The notes beneath the pieces were generated by a model. It saw only the letters and a list, made by a program, of their open reading frames with translations. It was not told the origin of the DNA and searched no databases. Below, piece after piece: positions 23,115 through 31,328 of a stretch of DNA of 43,485 nucleotides. Within the stretch, counting starts at the first letter, position 1; the number at the start of each line of letters is the position of its first letter. The DNA is from JASLCR01 sp964384345 (GTDB lineage Bacteria; Patescibacteriota; Saccharimonadia; Saccharimonadales; Saccharimonadaceae): contig CAYLKD010000008.1 in the NCBI GenBank assembly GCA_964384345.1, positions 1 through 43,485 on the forward strand, in the 5' to 3' direction. A program made the position numbers and the translations under genes.

Positions 23115-23624
23115 CTACGCCTGCGGAGGAGTTACTGGCGGTTGCGGTTCAGTTGGTGCAGCGGGTTGTGACGAAATAGTTGGTTGACTCCAATTATTTT
23201 GAGTTTGCTCAGGATTTGGAGATTGCTGAAACTGGGCGGGTTCCTGCGTATCTACTGTAGTCGCCACAGCTGGCTGTGTCGCGACGTATGGGTTAGCGCC
23301 AAACACAGCTGGGGATTGCGCTGCGTCAGTACCAATTTTATTGAAATCATTTTGGATGATAGCGCAGCCAACTGCTCCTAAGATGATGACTAACACGAAT
23401 GTAAGTGTTGGGGATTGCTTACCGCCAGTCACCAATTCGACACCTTCAGAGTACTTCCAGAACCAATAATAACTGACAAATGGAATAACCAGCAGCCACG
23501 CTGTCGGGGTATTTGCGCCTTTTTTATTCATCTCATTCTTGGTTTTGACAAACCATACGAGGTTGTATATACCAAAGGTAATCAGTGGCAAAAAAAAGAC
23601 GGCGAGTGGATTGCGTTGTTTCAT
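23115..23624 (-). CDS. DUF4234-family membrane protein with Pro/Gln-rich tail
   Basis: 169 residues. PLAVFFLPLITFGIYNLVWF and LLVIPFVSYYWFWKYS match DUF4234. A third hydrophobic segment is at about 75-95. From about residue 110 the tail is rich in Pro, Gln, Thr and Ala (about 60 residues). It is cotranscribed with the gene at 22638. The tail could extend across the wall or bind a partner; unknown. Confidence 0.7.
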   Translation of the reverse strand: MKQRNPLAVFFLPLITFGIYNLVWFVKTKNEMNKKGANTPTAWLLVIPFVSYYWFWKYSEGVELVTGGKQSPTLTFVLVIILGAVGCAIIQNDFNKIGTDAAQSPAVFGANPYVATQPAVATTVDTQEPAQFQQSPNPEQTQNNWSQPTISSQPAAPTEPQPPVTPPQA

Positions 23625-23841
23625 ATTATTTTTTATTTTCTTTCTATAGGTACCTTTTATTAACTACGCGAAGTATACCAGTGGCTTGGTGTAAACACAA
23701 GCACACTACGGATCTATAACTTTACCTTATGAATAATTACGATATACAAAATCTATACAGCAATCCGCGACGAATGATCATGACGGGTTTATAGTAAATT
23801 ACCACTCAAAAGATCAAAATCTAGCCTGAACACAAAAATAA

Positions 23842-23877
23842 AAAACCGACCGGTAGCGAAAAGGTCGGTTTTTTATT
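23842..23877 (-). terminator. Intrinsic terminator of tRNA-Lys
   Basis: AAAAACCGACC and GGTCGGTTTTTT form a strong hairpin directly after the tRNA-Lys 3' end. T runs on both strands allow bidirectional action. The stretch 23625-23841 shows no gene. Confidence 0.85.
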
Positions 23878-23878
23878 T

Positions 23879-23955
23879 TGGAGGGCCAGCGGGGACTTGA
23901 ACCCCGGACACCCTGCTTAAGAGGCAGGTGCTCTAACCAGCTGAGCTACTGGCCC
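23879..23955 (-). tRNA. tRNA-Lys (anticodon CTT)
   Basis: 77 nt with encoded CCA. Acceptor GGGCCAG/CTGGCCC, D stem GCTC/GAGC, anticodon stem CCTGC/GCAGG around CTCTTAA, T stem CGGGG/CCCCG. All stems perfect. Confidence 0.95.
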
Positions 23956-24013
23956 AAAGTCAATCAAAACTATAACAAACAGAGGCGGATTTGTCCACCC
24001 CAACCCCAATTAT

Positions 24014-25603
24014 TTAGAGCTCGTCTTTTTTGCTCGAGATAAACGCTGCCCATTGTCTGATTAGACGAAGGATTGTCTTGAGCGGCAATTCGATAAGCAT
24101 ATCAAGAGCTAGGGCGACGATATTGACCTTTGAATATTTATCACTCATAAAGCGACCGACGATAACAAATGGCATATACAAAAAGTCCCGTACCGTCGTG
24201 ACGCCGTTTTGCTCACTATCGACTGCTTCGATTTCGCGGATCATTCGACTCAAGCGGAAACCAAGGAAGCTGGCGCCTGATAGGAATAAGAAGAATATTG
24301 ATAGATGAAGTAGATCAAATCCGGCAAAATGCCACAAAAGGAATGCACTTCCGCCGAATACAATCATAAAAGCGATCGCATAAACAATATTGAAGCTAGC
24401 ACCAAATGAGCGTGATGCGCGCCGGAGCTGTGGCGCATCGGATCCATACACAATCTCATCAATCTCTTCGATCAATCGTCTGGTATTGGCTGACCCAGGT
24501 AACATCAATGTCATTCGCAGTAATATCATGTAGAGCGGAGGAAAACCGAGATTGATAATCAGCGGTACAGCAGCGATAGCACCAAACATAAAATAGTCAT
24601 ACGGCACTTCGATAGCGAGGCCAATAAGAACTTTTGTGATGATTAGAAAGGCGACGCTCTTTAAGATGCCGCGATTAATACGCGTATTGATAGACTGATA
24701 ATCTGTCAAAATCTGGGCTTCACAAAGAGACAAAAATTCATTTGGCTTAGTCAGTTTTGTCGCTACATCATTTTGCTCATCTATAACATGGCGAAGAACT
24801 CGTAGCGGTGCTCCGTGGCGATCGATGTAACGATACAATCTTTCAACTGTCGAGGATTTGAATAATGAATCGATTTTCTGATTTGTTGCGATAAAACTAT
24901 CTAAACCGTCAGGAGTTTGTTGATAGCGACTAAGCAGACCAGTACGAACGACCGCAAGATCTGACTTGAGCAGTGCTCGATGTAAAGCAATATAGAGTGC
25001 GAGATCAAAATCATCTGGTTTAGTAGTAAAAAGACTGGAGATCTTCGGCGAGGACTGGTAATAATCATAAACAAATTGTACGTAAGCCCCGGCGAGCGCT
25101 GGATTATTTAGTTCCCAATCTATGCGCACCGCAAGTACTTCGATTGTCCATGTTTCGACTTGTTCGCGAGCAATAGCATGATCTTTGTTAAGTGCAATAT
25201 ATGCTGCATAATGTGATGCTGCTAGTTTGCTGATTACAGATACGGTGTGTTCGGTAACCGTATCATTTTCAATATATCCAGCAAGAGTCAATTCGATTGC
25301 TAGCTCTTCCCCGCTGTCGCGAATTTGTCTTTCATCACGAACTAAGAATAGTCGCCTGTAAAATCTGCGAATTGCACGCTGCAACAAGGTGTGCTCTTCG
25401 GCATATTCGGCTGCATTGCGTAGTTGCTCGTACGCAGCAGTAACCGCACCACCCGCACCGACAATATGAACTTTTTGAGCGTGAATGTGCTGTGTGTTTT
25501 TGGCTTGAAGCTGCTGCTGCGCATGAGCGAGTAGTTGTGTAAGTGATTGGCCGTTAGCGTTGAGGGATTTATCCATATTTATGTGGTGGTCTGCAGGTTT
25601 CAC
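24014..25603 (-). CDS. Large membrane protein, family not recognised
   Basis: About 529 residues. The first 300 are soluble, helical and charged (AQQQLQAKNTQ, YRRLFLVRDERQ, LSRYQQTPDGLDSF). About four to six membrane helices follow in the C-terminal half (LKSVAFLIITKVLIGLA, MFGAIAAVPLIINLGFPPLY, VYAIAFMIVFGGSAFLLWHF). A loop has RRLIEEIDEIVYGSDAP. Start: GTG at 25603, or ATG at 25576 nine codons in; neither has a ribosome site. A promoter on the minus strand ends at 25655. It is divergent from the beta-helix protein at 25714, with which it shares a -35 box. Possibly a transporter-like or scaffold protein; no function assigned. Confidence 0.6.
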   Translation of the reverse strand: MKPADHHINMDKSLNANGQSLTQLLAHAQQQLQAKNTQHIHAQKVHIVGAGGAVTAAYEQLRNAAEYAEEHTLLQRAIRRFYRRLFLVRDERQIRDSGEELAIELTLAGYIENDTVTEHTVSVISKLAASHYAAYIALNKDHAIAREQVETWTIEVLAVRIDWELNNPALAGAYVQFVYDYYQSSPKISSLFTTKPDDFDLALYIALHRALLKSDLAVVRTGLLSRYQQTPDGLDSFIATNQKIDSLFKSSTVERLYRYIDRHGAPLRVLRHVIDEQNDVATKLTKPNEFLSLCEAQILTDYQSINTRINRGILKSVAFLIITKVLIGLAIEVPYDYFMFGAIAAVPLIINLGFPPLYMILLRMTLMLPGSANTRRLIEEIDEIVYGSDAPQLRRASRSFGASFNIVYAIAFMIVFGGSAFLLWHFAGFDLLHLSIFFLFLSGASFLGFRLSRMIREIEAVDSEQNGVTTVRDFLYMPFVIVGRFMSDKYSKVNIVALALDMLIELPLKTILRLIRQWAAFISSKKDEL

Positions 25604-25654
25604 TGCATTATTTCACAAGTTTACACATATATACTATGTGTGTCTAGCTTTGTT

Positions 25655-25706
25655 ATTATAGCACTCTACCACTGTTATTGCAACTAGATAATGCTTGTGC
25701 TACACT
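25655..25706. promoter_or_regulatory. Divergent promoters sharing one palindromic -35 box
   Basis: TTGCAA (25678-25683) is its own reverse complement. Plus strand: 17-nt spacer then TACACT (25701-25706). Minus strand: 17-nt spacer then TATAAT (25660-25655). A single -35 hexamer serves both genes. The minus transcript then contains the palindrome ACACATA-GTATA-TATGTGT (25623-25641). Confidence 0.6.
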
Positions 25707-25713
25707 ACGGCCA

Positions 25714-28329
25714 ATGAGCAGATTACCAATTCCTGGAAAAGATGACGGTGCATGGGGTGACATCCTTAACGAATATTTAAATGTCGTTCACAATACTGAC
25801 GGTACATTAAAAGACGGCACGGTCAGCATGACCACGCTTGACGCATCAACGCAAACTGCAATCTCGCAGTCTGGTACAGGTATCAAAATAGGTGGTGACA
25901 TAGGTGGCACTGCGTCCAACCCACAAGTCATCGGTACGCATCTTTCTACTGCCCTTCCGGTCACTCAGGGTGGAACTGGTTCAGCAACAAAGAGTTTTGT
26001 TGATCTTTCTAGCGCCCAAACTATTGCTGGTGCGAAGACTTTTAGTACAGCACTAGCCGTACCGGGCGGCCAAGTTGTCCCAAGTGATTGGATTAATGTC
26101 AAAACATTTGGTGCAAAAGGAGACAATACAACCAATGACCTCGCGGCAATTCAAAATGCTATTAATGCATGTCCTGCAGGTGGTACTGTATATTTTCCTG
26201 CCGGACTATATGTCGTTGCAAATACCATTACGATACCTGCAAATATAACGCTTCGTGGTTCATCCGCTACACGCTGGCCCCAATATGGTGGCGTTCCTAG
26301 CTACCTAAAACCAAAGTTTGGCAGCTTCCTCGGTACCTCGCTACTATCTGCAACAGAAGTCGATGGCTGGCGGATTGTTGATATGAATTTATCGTCCGGA
26401 AGAGCTGTTGGACCAGCAAATGCACCGGTTGATGCATTGTATGTCACTGGTGGTGCTAAGGGCGTCCGATTGCAAAATGTACTCACGTACAATTTTTCTG
26501 GCTATGGTATTCACACCGACTCAACAAGCAATGGTTGGCCTGGAGGCTGGGAAGTTTCAAACCTCAATATGCACGCAAATGCGCTTGGAGGCTGGCGCTC
26601 AGACAATTCCGCCACGCAAACCTACGCTTTTTCTGACGCAGTGATCGAGAATTCCGAAGCTGGCGCAAATAATGGCGATGGATGGCACTGGAATGGGCTA
26701 GCTGCAGTTGACTTTATAAGTCTTCGATCAACGTGGAATGTCGGGTATGGCTTTTATGTATCCGGTCAATCAAGCAATGTAGGTTTTACCGAATGTCAAA
26801 CGGATCGCAGCAACAAAGACGGTTGGTATTTAAATGTCACTGATGGCGCCGGCACCACTGCCCCATCTCCACACGTTGTCTTGCTCAATGGCTGCCATGC
26901 CTCACGTGATGGTCGAAATAGTAATAACGGTCAAGCTGGCTACGCAGGTGTGCGCATTGTCGGCAATTCACTTTCAGATCTTCATATGCCAGTGGTCATC
27001 AATGGATTTCAGAGTCATGTATCGGCTGATGATCAGCCAGGCGGCCAAAATTCTCCAGATTACGGTATATACGCTACAAAAGCACGTAAAGTTATCGTGA
27101 ACGGAGCCATTCTCAATGCCACCGTTGCGCCAACATTTGACGACTCCAGCTCTATCGTCGATGCCGGTGCGAATATGTACAACCTCGTTAACTTTTCGAC
27201 TGGACTTGTTACCTACAATACGACACCGCCGGTTTCTAATCGGGCTATTTTGAACGGTTCACAGTTGCAAGTAGCAGATACCACGTCAGCACCAACAAAC
27301 GCTCGAGATGAACTCGTGCAAATTCGCCGCGTCAGCGATCATGTCGGATTACTGGTGCGCAACTCGACTCCTGCAGGTAACGCAAATGCAGCCGTGCTTA
27401 TAGACGGATCAACTACAGCCTCACAAGGCTTAGGTATTCGTCTGATTACGGACACGAATCATCGTTTTCTAGCTCGCACAGGTGGCACACTTGAGTGGGG
27501 AGATGGAACGGCATCTCGCGATGTGACGCTTGGTCGAACCGCGGCTGGTACATTGACACTAAATAATGCGGGAGCAGCCACGACATCGGTGCTTGATTTA
27601 CCCGGAAGTCTCCAAATTGGCCAATACACTGTCGACTTGGGTGGTGGCTCTGGAGTTGTATCAATTGCAAATGCTTCAACTGTTCCATCTTCTAACCCAG
27701 TTAATGGTGGTATTTTGTACGCAGCAGGTAACTTACCTATGTGGCGAGATGCAAGCGGCACAGTATATAATCTTACTGCAGCCACGGGCAACAGTTCTCC
27801 AACCGTACCATTACCTGAAGATTACAACTACCGTGTGTGGACCTACGATCCGATGATTGCCGCAAATGCCACAACGCCTACTTCAGGTGTCCTTTACCTT
27901 CAACGTGTGACGGTACGTGCCTCACAAACTGTCTCGAAAATCATGTACGGGGTCGTATCGGTCACCGGAATGTCATTGACCGCTGGGCAAAACTTTGTCG
28001 GCATATACGACAACAATGGGACACTCGTTGGGTCGAGTGCTGATATTTCATCAGCTATTACTGCCGGTGGTGAATTGATTTTCAACCTATCGAGCGCAAC
28101 AACACTGTCACAAAATAGCTTTTATTGGATTGGTATATTACTAAACGGAACCCCGCCAACAATCGCACGTGGAGCAGCACAGGTTAACAACTTCGGCAGC
28201 TCCCAGTTAACAGGAGCAACGAGACGATTTGGTGCGTTTGGAACTGGCTTAACGTCGTTACCAGGTACTATTACTCCGGCAAGTATCATATCAGTAACAA
28301 CAAATACTTACTGGTCTGCAGCGTCGTAG
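25714..28329 (+). CDS. Tail-fibre-like protein with pectate-lyase-type beta-helix
   Basis: 871 residues. The N-terminal part (about 1-120) has fibre-like motifs: GKDDGAWGDILNEYLNV, PVTQGGTGSATKSFVDL and SSAQTIAGAKTFS, common in phage tail fibres. A right-handed beta-helix follows (about 125-480; INVKTFGAKGDNTTNDLAAI and AGGTVYFPAGLYVV, Pectate_lyase_3 type). A beta-rich middle and a C-terminal carbohydrate-binding-like sandwich (about 700-871) follow. It has no signal peptide: the start MSRLPIPGKDD is polar. The ATG at 25714 lies 7 nt after TACACT and has no ribosome site (leaderless). Likely a sugar-binding or sugar-cleaving surface appendage. How it leaves the cell is unclear, and a phage or injection-system origin is possible. 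Confidence 0.75.
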   Translation: MSRLPIPGKDDGAWGDILNEYLNVVHNTDGTLKDGTVSMTTLDASTQTAISQSGTGIKIGGDIGGTASNPQVIGTHLSTALPVTQGGTGSATKSFVDLSSAQTIAGAKTFSTALAVPGGQVVPSDWINVKTFGAKGDNTTNDLAAIQNAINACPAGGTVYFPAGLYVVANTITIPANITLRGSSATRWPQYGGVPSYLKPKFGSFLGTSLLSATEVDGWRIVDMNLSSGRAVGPANAPVDALYVTGGAKGVRLQNVLTYNFSGYGIHTDSTSNGWPGGWEVSNLNMHANALGGWRSDNSATQTYAFSDAVIENSEAGANNGDGWHWNGLAAVDFISLRSTWNVGYGFYVSGQSSNVGFTECQTDRSNKDGWYLNVTDGAGTTAPSPHVVLLNGCHASRDGRNSNNGQAGYAGVRIVGNSLSDLHMPVVINGFQSHVSADDQPGGQNSPDYGIYATKARKVIVNGAILNATVAPTFDDSSSIVDAGANMYNLVNFSTGLVTYNTTPPVSNRAILNGSQLQVADTTSAPTNARDELVQIRRVSDHVGLLVRNSTPAGNANAAVLIDGSTTASQGLGIRLITDTNHRFLARTGGTLEWGDGTASRDVTLGRTAAGTLTLNNAGAATTSVLDLPGSLQIGQYTVDLGGGSGVVSIANASTVPSSNPVNGGILYAAGNLPMWRDASGTVYNLTAATGNSSPTVPLPEDYNYRVWTYDPMIAANATTPTSGVLYLQRVTVRASQTVSKIMYGVVSVTGMSLTAGQNFVGIYDNNGTLVGSSADISSAITAGGELIFNLSSATTLSQNSFYWIGILLNGTPPTIARGAAQVNNFGSSQLTGATRRFGAFGTGLTSLPGTITPASIISVTTNTYWSAAS

Positions 28330-28332
28330 TTG

Positions 28333-28376
28333 ACCAAAGAAAATAAGCTAGCAAATGCTAGCTTATTTTCTTTGGT
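28333..28376. terminator. Bidirectional terminator between the beta-helix gene and tRNA-Arg
   Basis: A perfect 20-bp stem around a 4-nt loop (AAAT), from ACCAAAG at 28333 to CTTTGGT at 28376, containing GCTAGC arms and A/T runs on both sides. Its right arm contains the CCA end of the tRNA. Confidence 0.92.
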
Positions 28377-28449
28377 ACACCCGGCAAGATTCGAACTTGC
28401 GACACCTGGTTCCGAAGACCAGTGCTCTAATCCGCTGAGCTACGGGTGC
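28373..28449 (-). tRNA. tRNA-Arg (anticodon TCG)
   Basis: 77 nt with encoded CCA. Acceptor GCACCCG/CGGGTGT (G1-U72 wobble), D stem GCTC/GAGC, anticodon stem CTGGT/ACCAG around CTTCGGA, T stem GCAAG/CTTGC. Confidence 0.93.
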
Positions 28450-28503
28450 GTATAATATGTAGTATACACTGTTTTAATAGATAGAGTATACTAGTCACAC
28501 AAG

Positions 28504-29526
28504 ATGAATGTTCACTCAGATATCCCTCTCAAACCGTACCTAACCATGCAGCTTGGTGGTAAAGCACGATTTATTGCCGATGCGCATAGTTCAGACGAAG
28601 TCATATCCTTGGTTAAGCACGCTGCTTCACTACAAATCCCCTTTTTCGTTCTCGGTGGAGGTAGTAATACGCTTGCGACTGACGATGGCTACAACGGACT
28701 TGTCATCCGCATGCAACAAAAAGGTATATCTAACATTGAAGAAACGTCAGATTGGACCGTTATCAAAGCACTCGCTGGGGAGCTATGGGATGATCTCGTC
28801 AAACTCAGTGTTGAGAAGCACTTAACTGGTATGGAAGCGCTCTCGGCTATTCCAGGTACTGTTGGAGCTGCTCCGGTACAAAATATTGGCGCCTACGGTC
28901 AGGACTTAGCGGATACGTTCCTCGAGCTTGAAGCCTACGACAGCAAGCTAGACACAATCGTCACTCTCACTGCAGACGATTGTCAGTTCTCGTATCGTGA
29001 TAGTATATTTCGTGGCAGTGAAATGGGCCGATACGTTATTCTTTCCGTCACATTCAAGCTCTACAAACTTGCGCCGCGACCACCATTTTATAAAGCCGTA
29101 CAAGAGTATTTTGATACCCATAATGTCACCCTCTATACACCTGAGAATATCCGCAGCGCAGTTATAGCAATCCGTACTGATAAGCTTCCTGATCCAAAAA
29201 TCCAACCAAATACCGGATCTTTTTTCAAAAATGCAATTATAGAACGATGGCAGCTTGTTGAATTACAGAAAACCTATCCTGACATACCGAATTATGATTT
29301 AGGTGATGATCTTTTCAAGATACCGACTGGTTGGCTCATCGAACAAACAGGCTATAAAGGAAAGCTGCTTCATGGCATACGAGTCAATAGTAAAAATGCG
29401 CTGGTGCTCATAAATGAATCGGCATCGAGTTACGATGATTTGGTATTGGCTCGAGATGAAATTGCTGCAAACGTACGTGACACATTTCGAATTTCGATAG
29501 AACAAGAACCCTTAGAACTCCGCTAG
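28504..29526 (+). CDS. murB: UDP-N-acetylenolpyruvoylglucosamine reductase
   Basis: 340 residues. FAD-binding motifs PFFVLGGGSNTL and GMEALSAIPGTVGAAPVQNIGAYG, the catalytic Ser in PNTGSFFKN, and GWLIEQTGYKG with a C-terminal Glu region. Length and the extra loop fit the longer type I enzymes. It reduces enolpyruvyl-UDP-GlcNAc to UDP-MurNAc with NADPH, the second step of peptidoglycan synthesis after MurA (35745). TATACT (28487-28492) lies 11 nt before the ATG with no ribosome site, so the transcript has almost no leader. Confidence 0.93.
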   Translation: MNVHSDIPLKPYLTMQLGGKARFIADAHSSDEVISLVKHAASLQIPFFVLGGGSNTLATDDGYNGLVIRMQQKGISNIEETSDWTVIKALAGELWDDLVKLSVEKHLTGMEALSAIPGTVGAAPVQNIGAYGQDLADTFLELEAYDSKLDTIVTLTADDCQFSYRDSIFRGSEMGRYVILSVTFKLYKLAPRPPFYKAVQEYFDTHNVTLYTPENIRSAVIAIRTDKLPDPKIQPNTGSFFKNAIIERWQLVELQKTYPDIPNYDLGDDLFKIPTGWLIEQTGYKGKLLHGIRVNSKNALVLINESASSYDDLVLARDEIAANVRDTFRISIEQEPLELR

Positions 29527-29579
29527 TACTTGCTATCAATCCCGCTTATCCTTACAATAACGTATATAAGAGGATTAGG

Positions 29580-30101
29580 GTGCGAATACATACAACCAAA
29601 AGTCGAGGGTTTACTCTCATAGAATTGCTCACCGTCATTGTCGTCATGTCGATATTACTCAGTGGCGGCTGGGTTGTAGGTAATAGTTACTTTGCCTATA
29701 TCGATAGCTCGAGAGACACTGAGCGATCAGCAGACGTCAACTCTTTAGCGCAACAATTTGAAGCTTATTATCGGGACAAGGCCTACATTGCCGGTGCGAC
29801 GTACCCGACAACAACTCAAGTGTCGTCATCACTTACGTCCTTGATTTCTTCAAATGCACTTGATGCGACTAAAGCACCTGGGGCAACCGCTTCAAGTGTC
29901 GTCGTTGCAACATCGACTTCCACAACATCTCCTGGACCAAACAGCGGTTCGCCTACAATCAGTGAATACGTTTATCAGCCATTTTCAGCGACAGGAAGTT
30001 TGTGCACGTCATCAAATCCGCCGTGCGTACGATTTGTATTTTATTACCGAGACGAACAAACTAACACATTAAACGCAGTTTCAAGCGTGAGGCAACAATG
30101 A
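29580..30101 (+). CDS. Type IV prepilin, minor
   Basis: 173 residues from GTG 29580, preceded by an AGGATTAGGG ribosome site. Short basic leader then GFTLIELLTVIVVMSILLSG, the class III signal cut by prepilin peptidase after Gly, with Glu5. The globular part is Ser/Thr-rich and contains one Cys pair near the end (GSLCTSSNPPCVRF). First gene of a tightly packed pilus operon, overlapping the next by 4 nt (ATGA). Confidence 0.85.
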   Translation: MRIHTTKSRGFTLIELLTVIVVMSILLSGGWVVGNSYFAYIDSSRDTERSADVNSLAQQFEAYYRDKAYIAGATYPTTTQVSSSLTSLISSNALDATKAPGATASSVVVATSTSTTSPGPNSGSPTISEYVYQPFSATGSLCTSSNPPCVRFVFYYRDEQTNTLNAVSSVRQQ

Positions 30102-30517
30102 GCAATAACCAACAAGGTTTTACTTTAATCGAGATACTCACTACTATTGTAGTTGCTTTAATTTTCCTCTTGAGCGCATTCCAACTTACCGGTTCTATCC
30201 AGCAGCTTGCCATCACTGGCAATCAAACGAACGTGGCGGATCTGCTCGCCTACTCGAACATGCGCCAGTACGCGAACAGTCAGAGCCCGAATGAGTGGTT
30301 TAACTGTGATGCTTACGTACCCGGAACTCCTGTTGTATTAATCAATAAATCAGGTAGCTCTCCTAATTTGCCCAACCCAGTAGTACAGCATGTTGAAGTT
30401 ACTGCACCATACGGCTGTAGTGGCGCAAGCGCTGGGTTACCGTTACGTATTGAATCATATGTCCAGTACGGTACTGGAACAAAAAGGATAACGCATGCAA
30501 CGTATGTATCATTTTAA
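30098..30517 (+). CDS. Type IV prepilin, minor
   Basis: 139 residues. Leader MSNNQQ then GFTLIEILTTIVVALIFLLS, with the Gly/Glu5 prepilin signature. The globular part has two Cys (WFNCDAYVPG, APYGCSGAS). Its end overlaps the next gene by 23 nt. Probably part of the minor pilin complex that starts the pilus. Confidence 0.85.
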   Translation: MSNNQQGFTLIEILTTIVVALIFLLSAFQLTGSIQQLAITGNQTNVADLLAYSNMRQYANSQSPNEWFNCDAYVPGTPVVLINKSGSSPNLPNPVVQHVEVTAPYGCSGASAGLPLRIESYVQYGTGTKRITHATYVSF

Positions 30518-31328
30518 TAATAAATCAGTCGGTTTTACGTTAGTAGAGCTGCTCATCGTAATGACAATATTACCCTTGCTTGTTGCTGGCTTCATATTTG
30601 TGATCTTTACGACTCTCGACAATACCAGACGAAGTAATTTTCAATTTAGCCTGACCAGTCAAGCGCAAGATGCCGCGTATACGATCGAGCGTGATGTACG
30701 ATTAAGTCGTTCATATGAAACAACTATCACTACTCCATTTAGTGATGCCTACGGTCAAACTAGTAATGGAGCTACTTGGACATACAACGGTGCATCCAAT
30801 TCAGCTAATTCTCGTGCTCTCATATTAGCCGTTCCAGCAACTACGTCAGCGAGTTTATCGGGAGACCGTGGCCCGGTGTACACCAATCAATCTGTTATAG
30901 ATGGCAAATATAACTGTACAGATCAAATTGCATACAATGCCGTATTAACAAACCGGGTTATTTATTTTGTTCGCAATAGTACGCTATATCGGCGAATATT
31001 AACAGACAGGACGACACCCACCTGTAGTGCAACGGTTCGCTATCAGCAACAATCATGCCCGCCCGAGCTCCGTTCTTCCTGGGACACGGGTGTATGCAAA
31101 ACTGCCGATGAAGCAATAGCTACAAATATAAATGTCTTCAGGGTCGATTATTTTGAACAACGGGCAGTAGCACCGCTCAGTGGCCAATATGTCTCTGGTG
31201 ATCCAGCTGTACTTGATCAGGCAGATGACGTTGCAATAACTGTTGGCACTACGCGGCAATTTGCCGGTCAACCACTCTCGGCGCTGGTGACACTGCGAAT
31301 TACTAAGGCTAATGAGGTAATCCAATAA
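30495..31328 (+). CDS. Type IV prepilin, minor (PilW/GspJ-like size)
   Basis: 277 residues. Leader MQRMYHFNNKSV then GFTLVELLIVMTILPLLVAG. The larger globular domain carries RSNFQFSLTSQAQDAAYTIERDV and three or four Cys. Size and place in the operon match PilW/GspJ-type minor pilins. The stop overlaps the next start by one base (31328). Confidence 0.8.
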   Translation: MQRMYHFNNKSVGFTLVELLIVMTILPLLVAGFIFVIFTTLDNTRRSNFQFSLTSQAQDAAYTIERDVRLSRSYETTITTPFSDAYGQTSNGATWTYNGASNSANSRALILAVPATTSASLSGDRGPVYTNQSVIDGKYNCTDQIAYNAVLTNRVIYFVRNSTLYRRILTDRTTPTCSATVRYQQQSCPPELRSSWDTGVCKTADEAIATNINVFRVDYFEQRAVAPLSGQYVSGDPAVLDQADDVAITVGTTRQFAGQPLSALVTLRITKANEVIQ

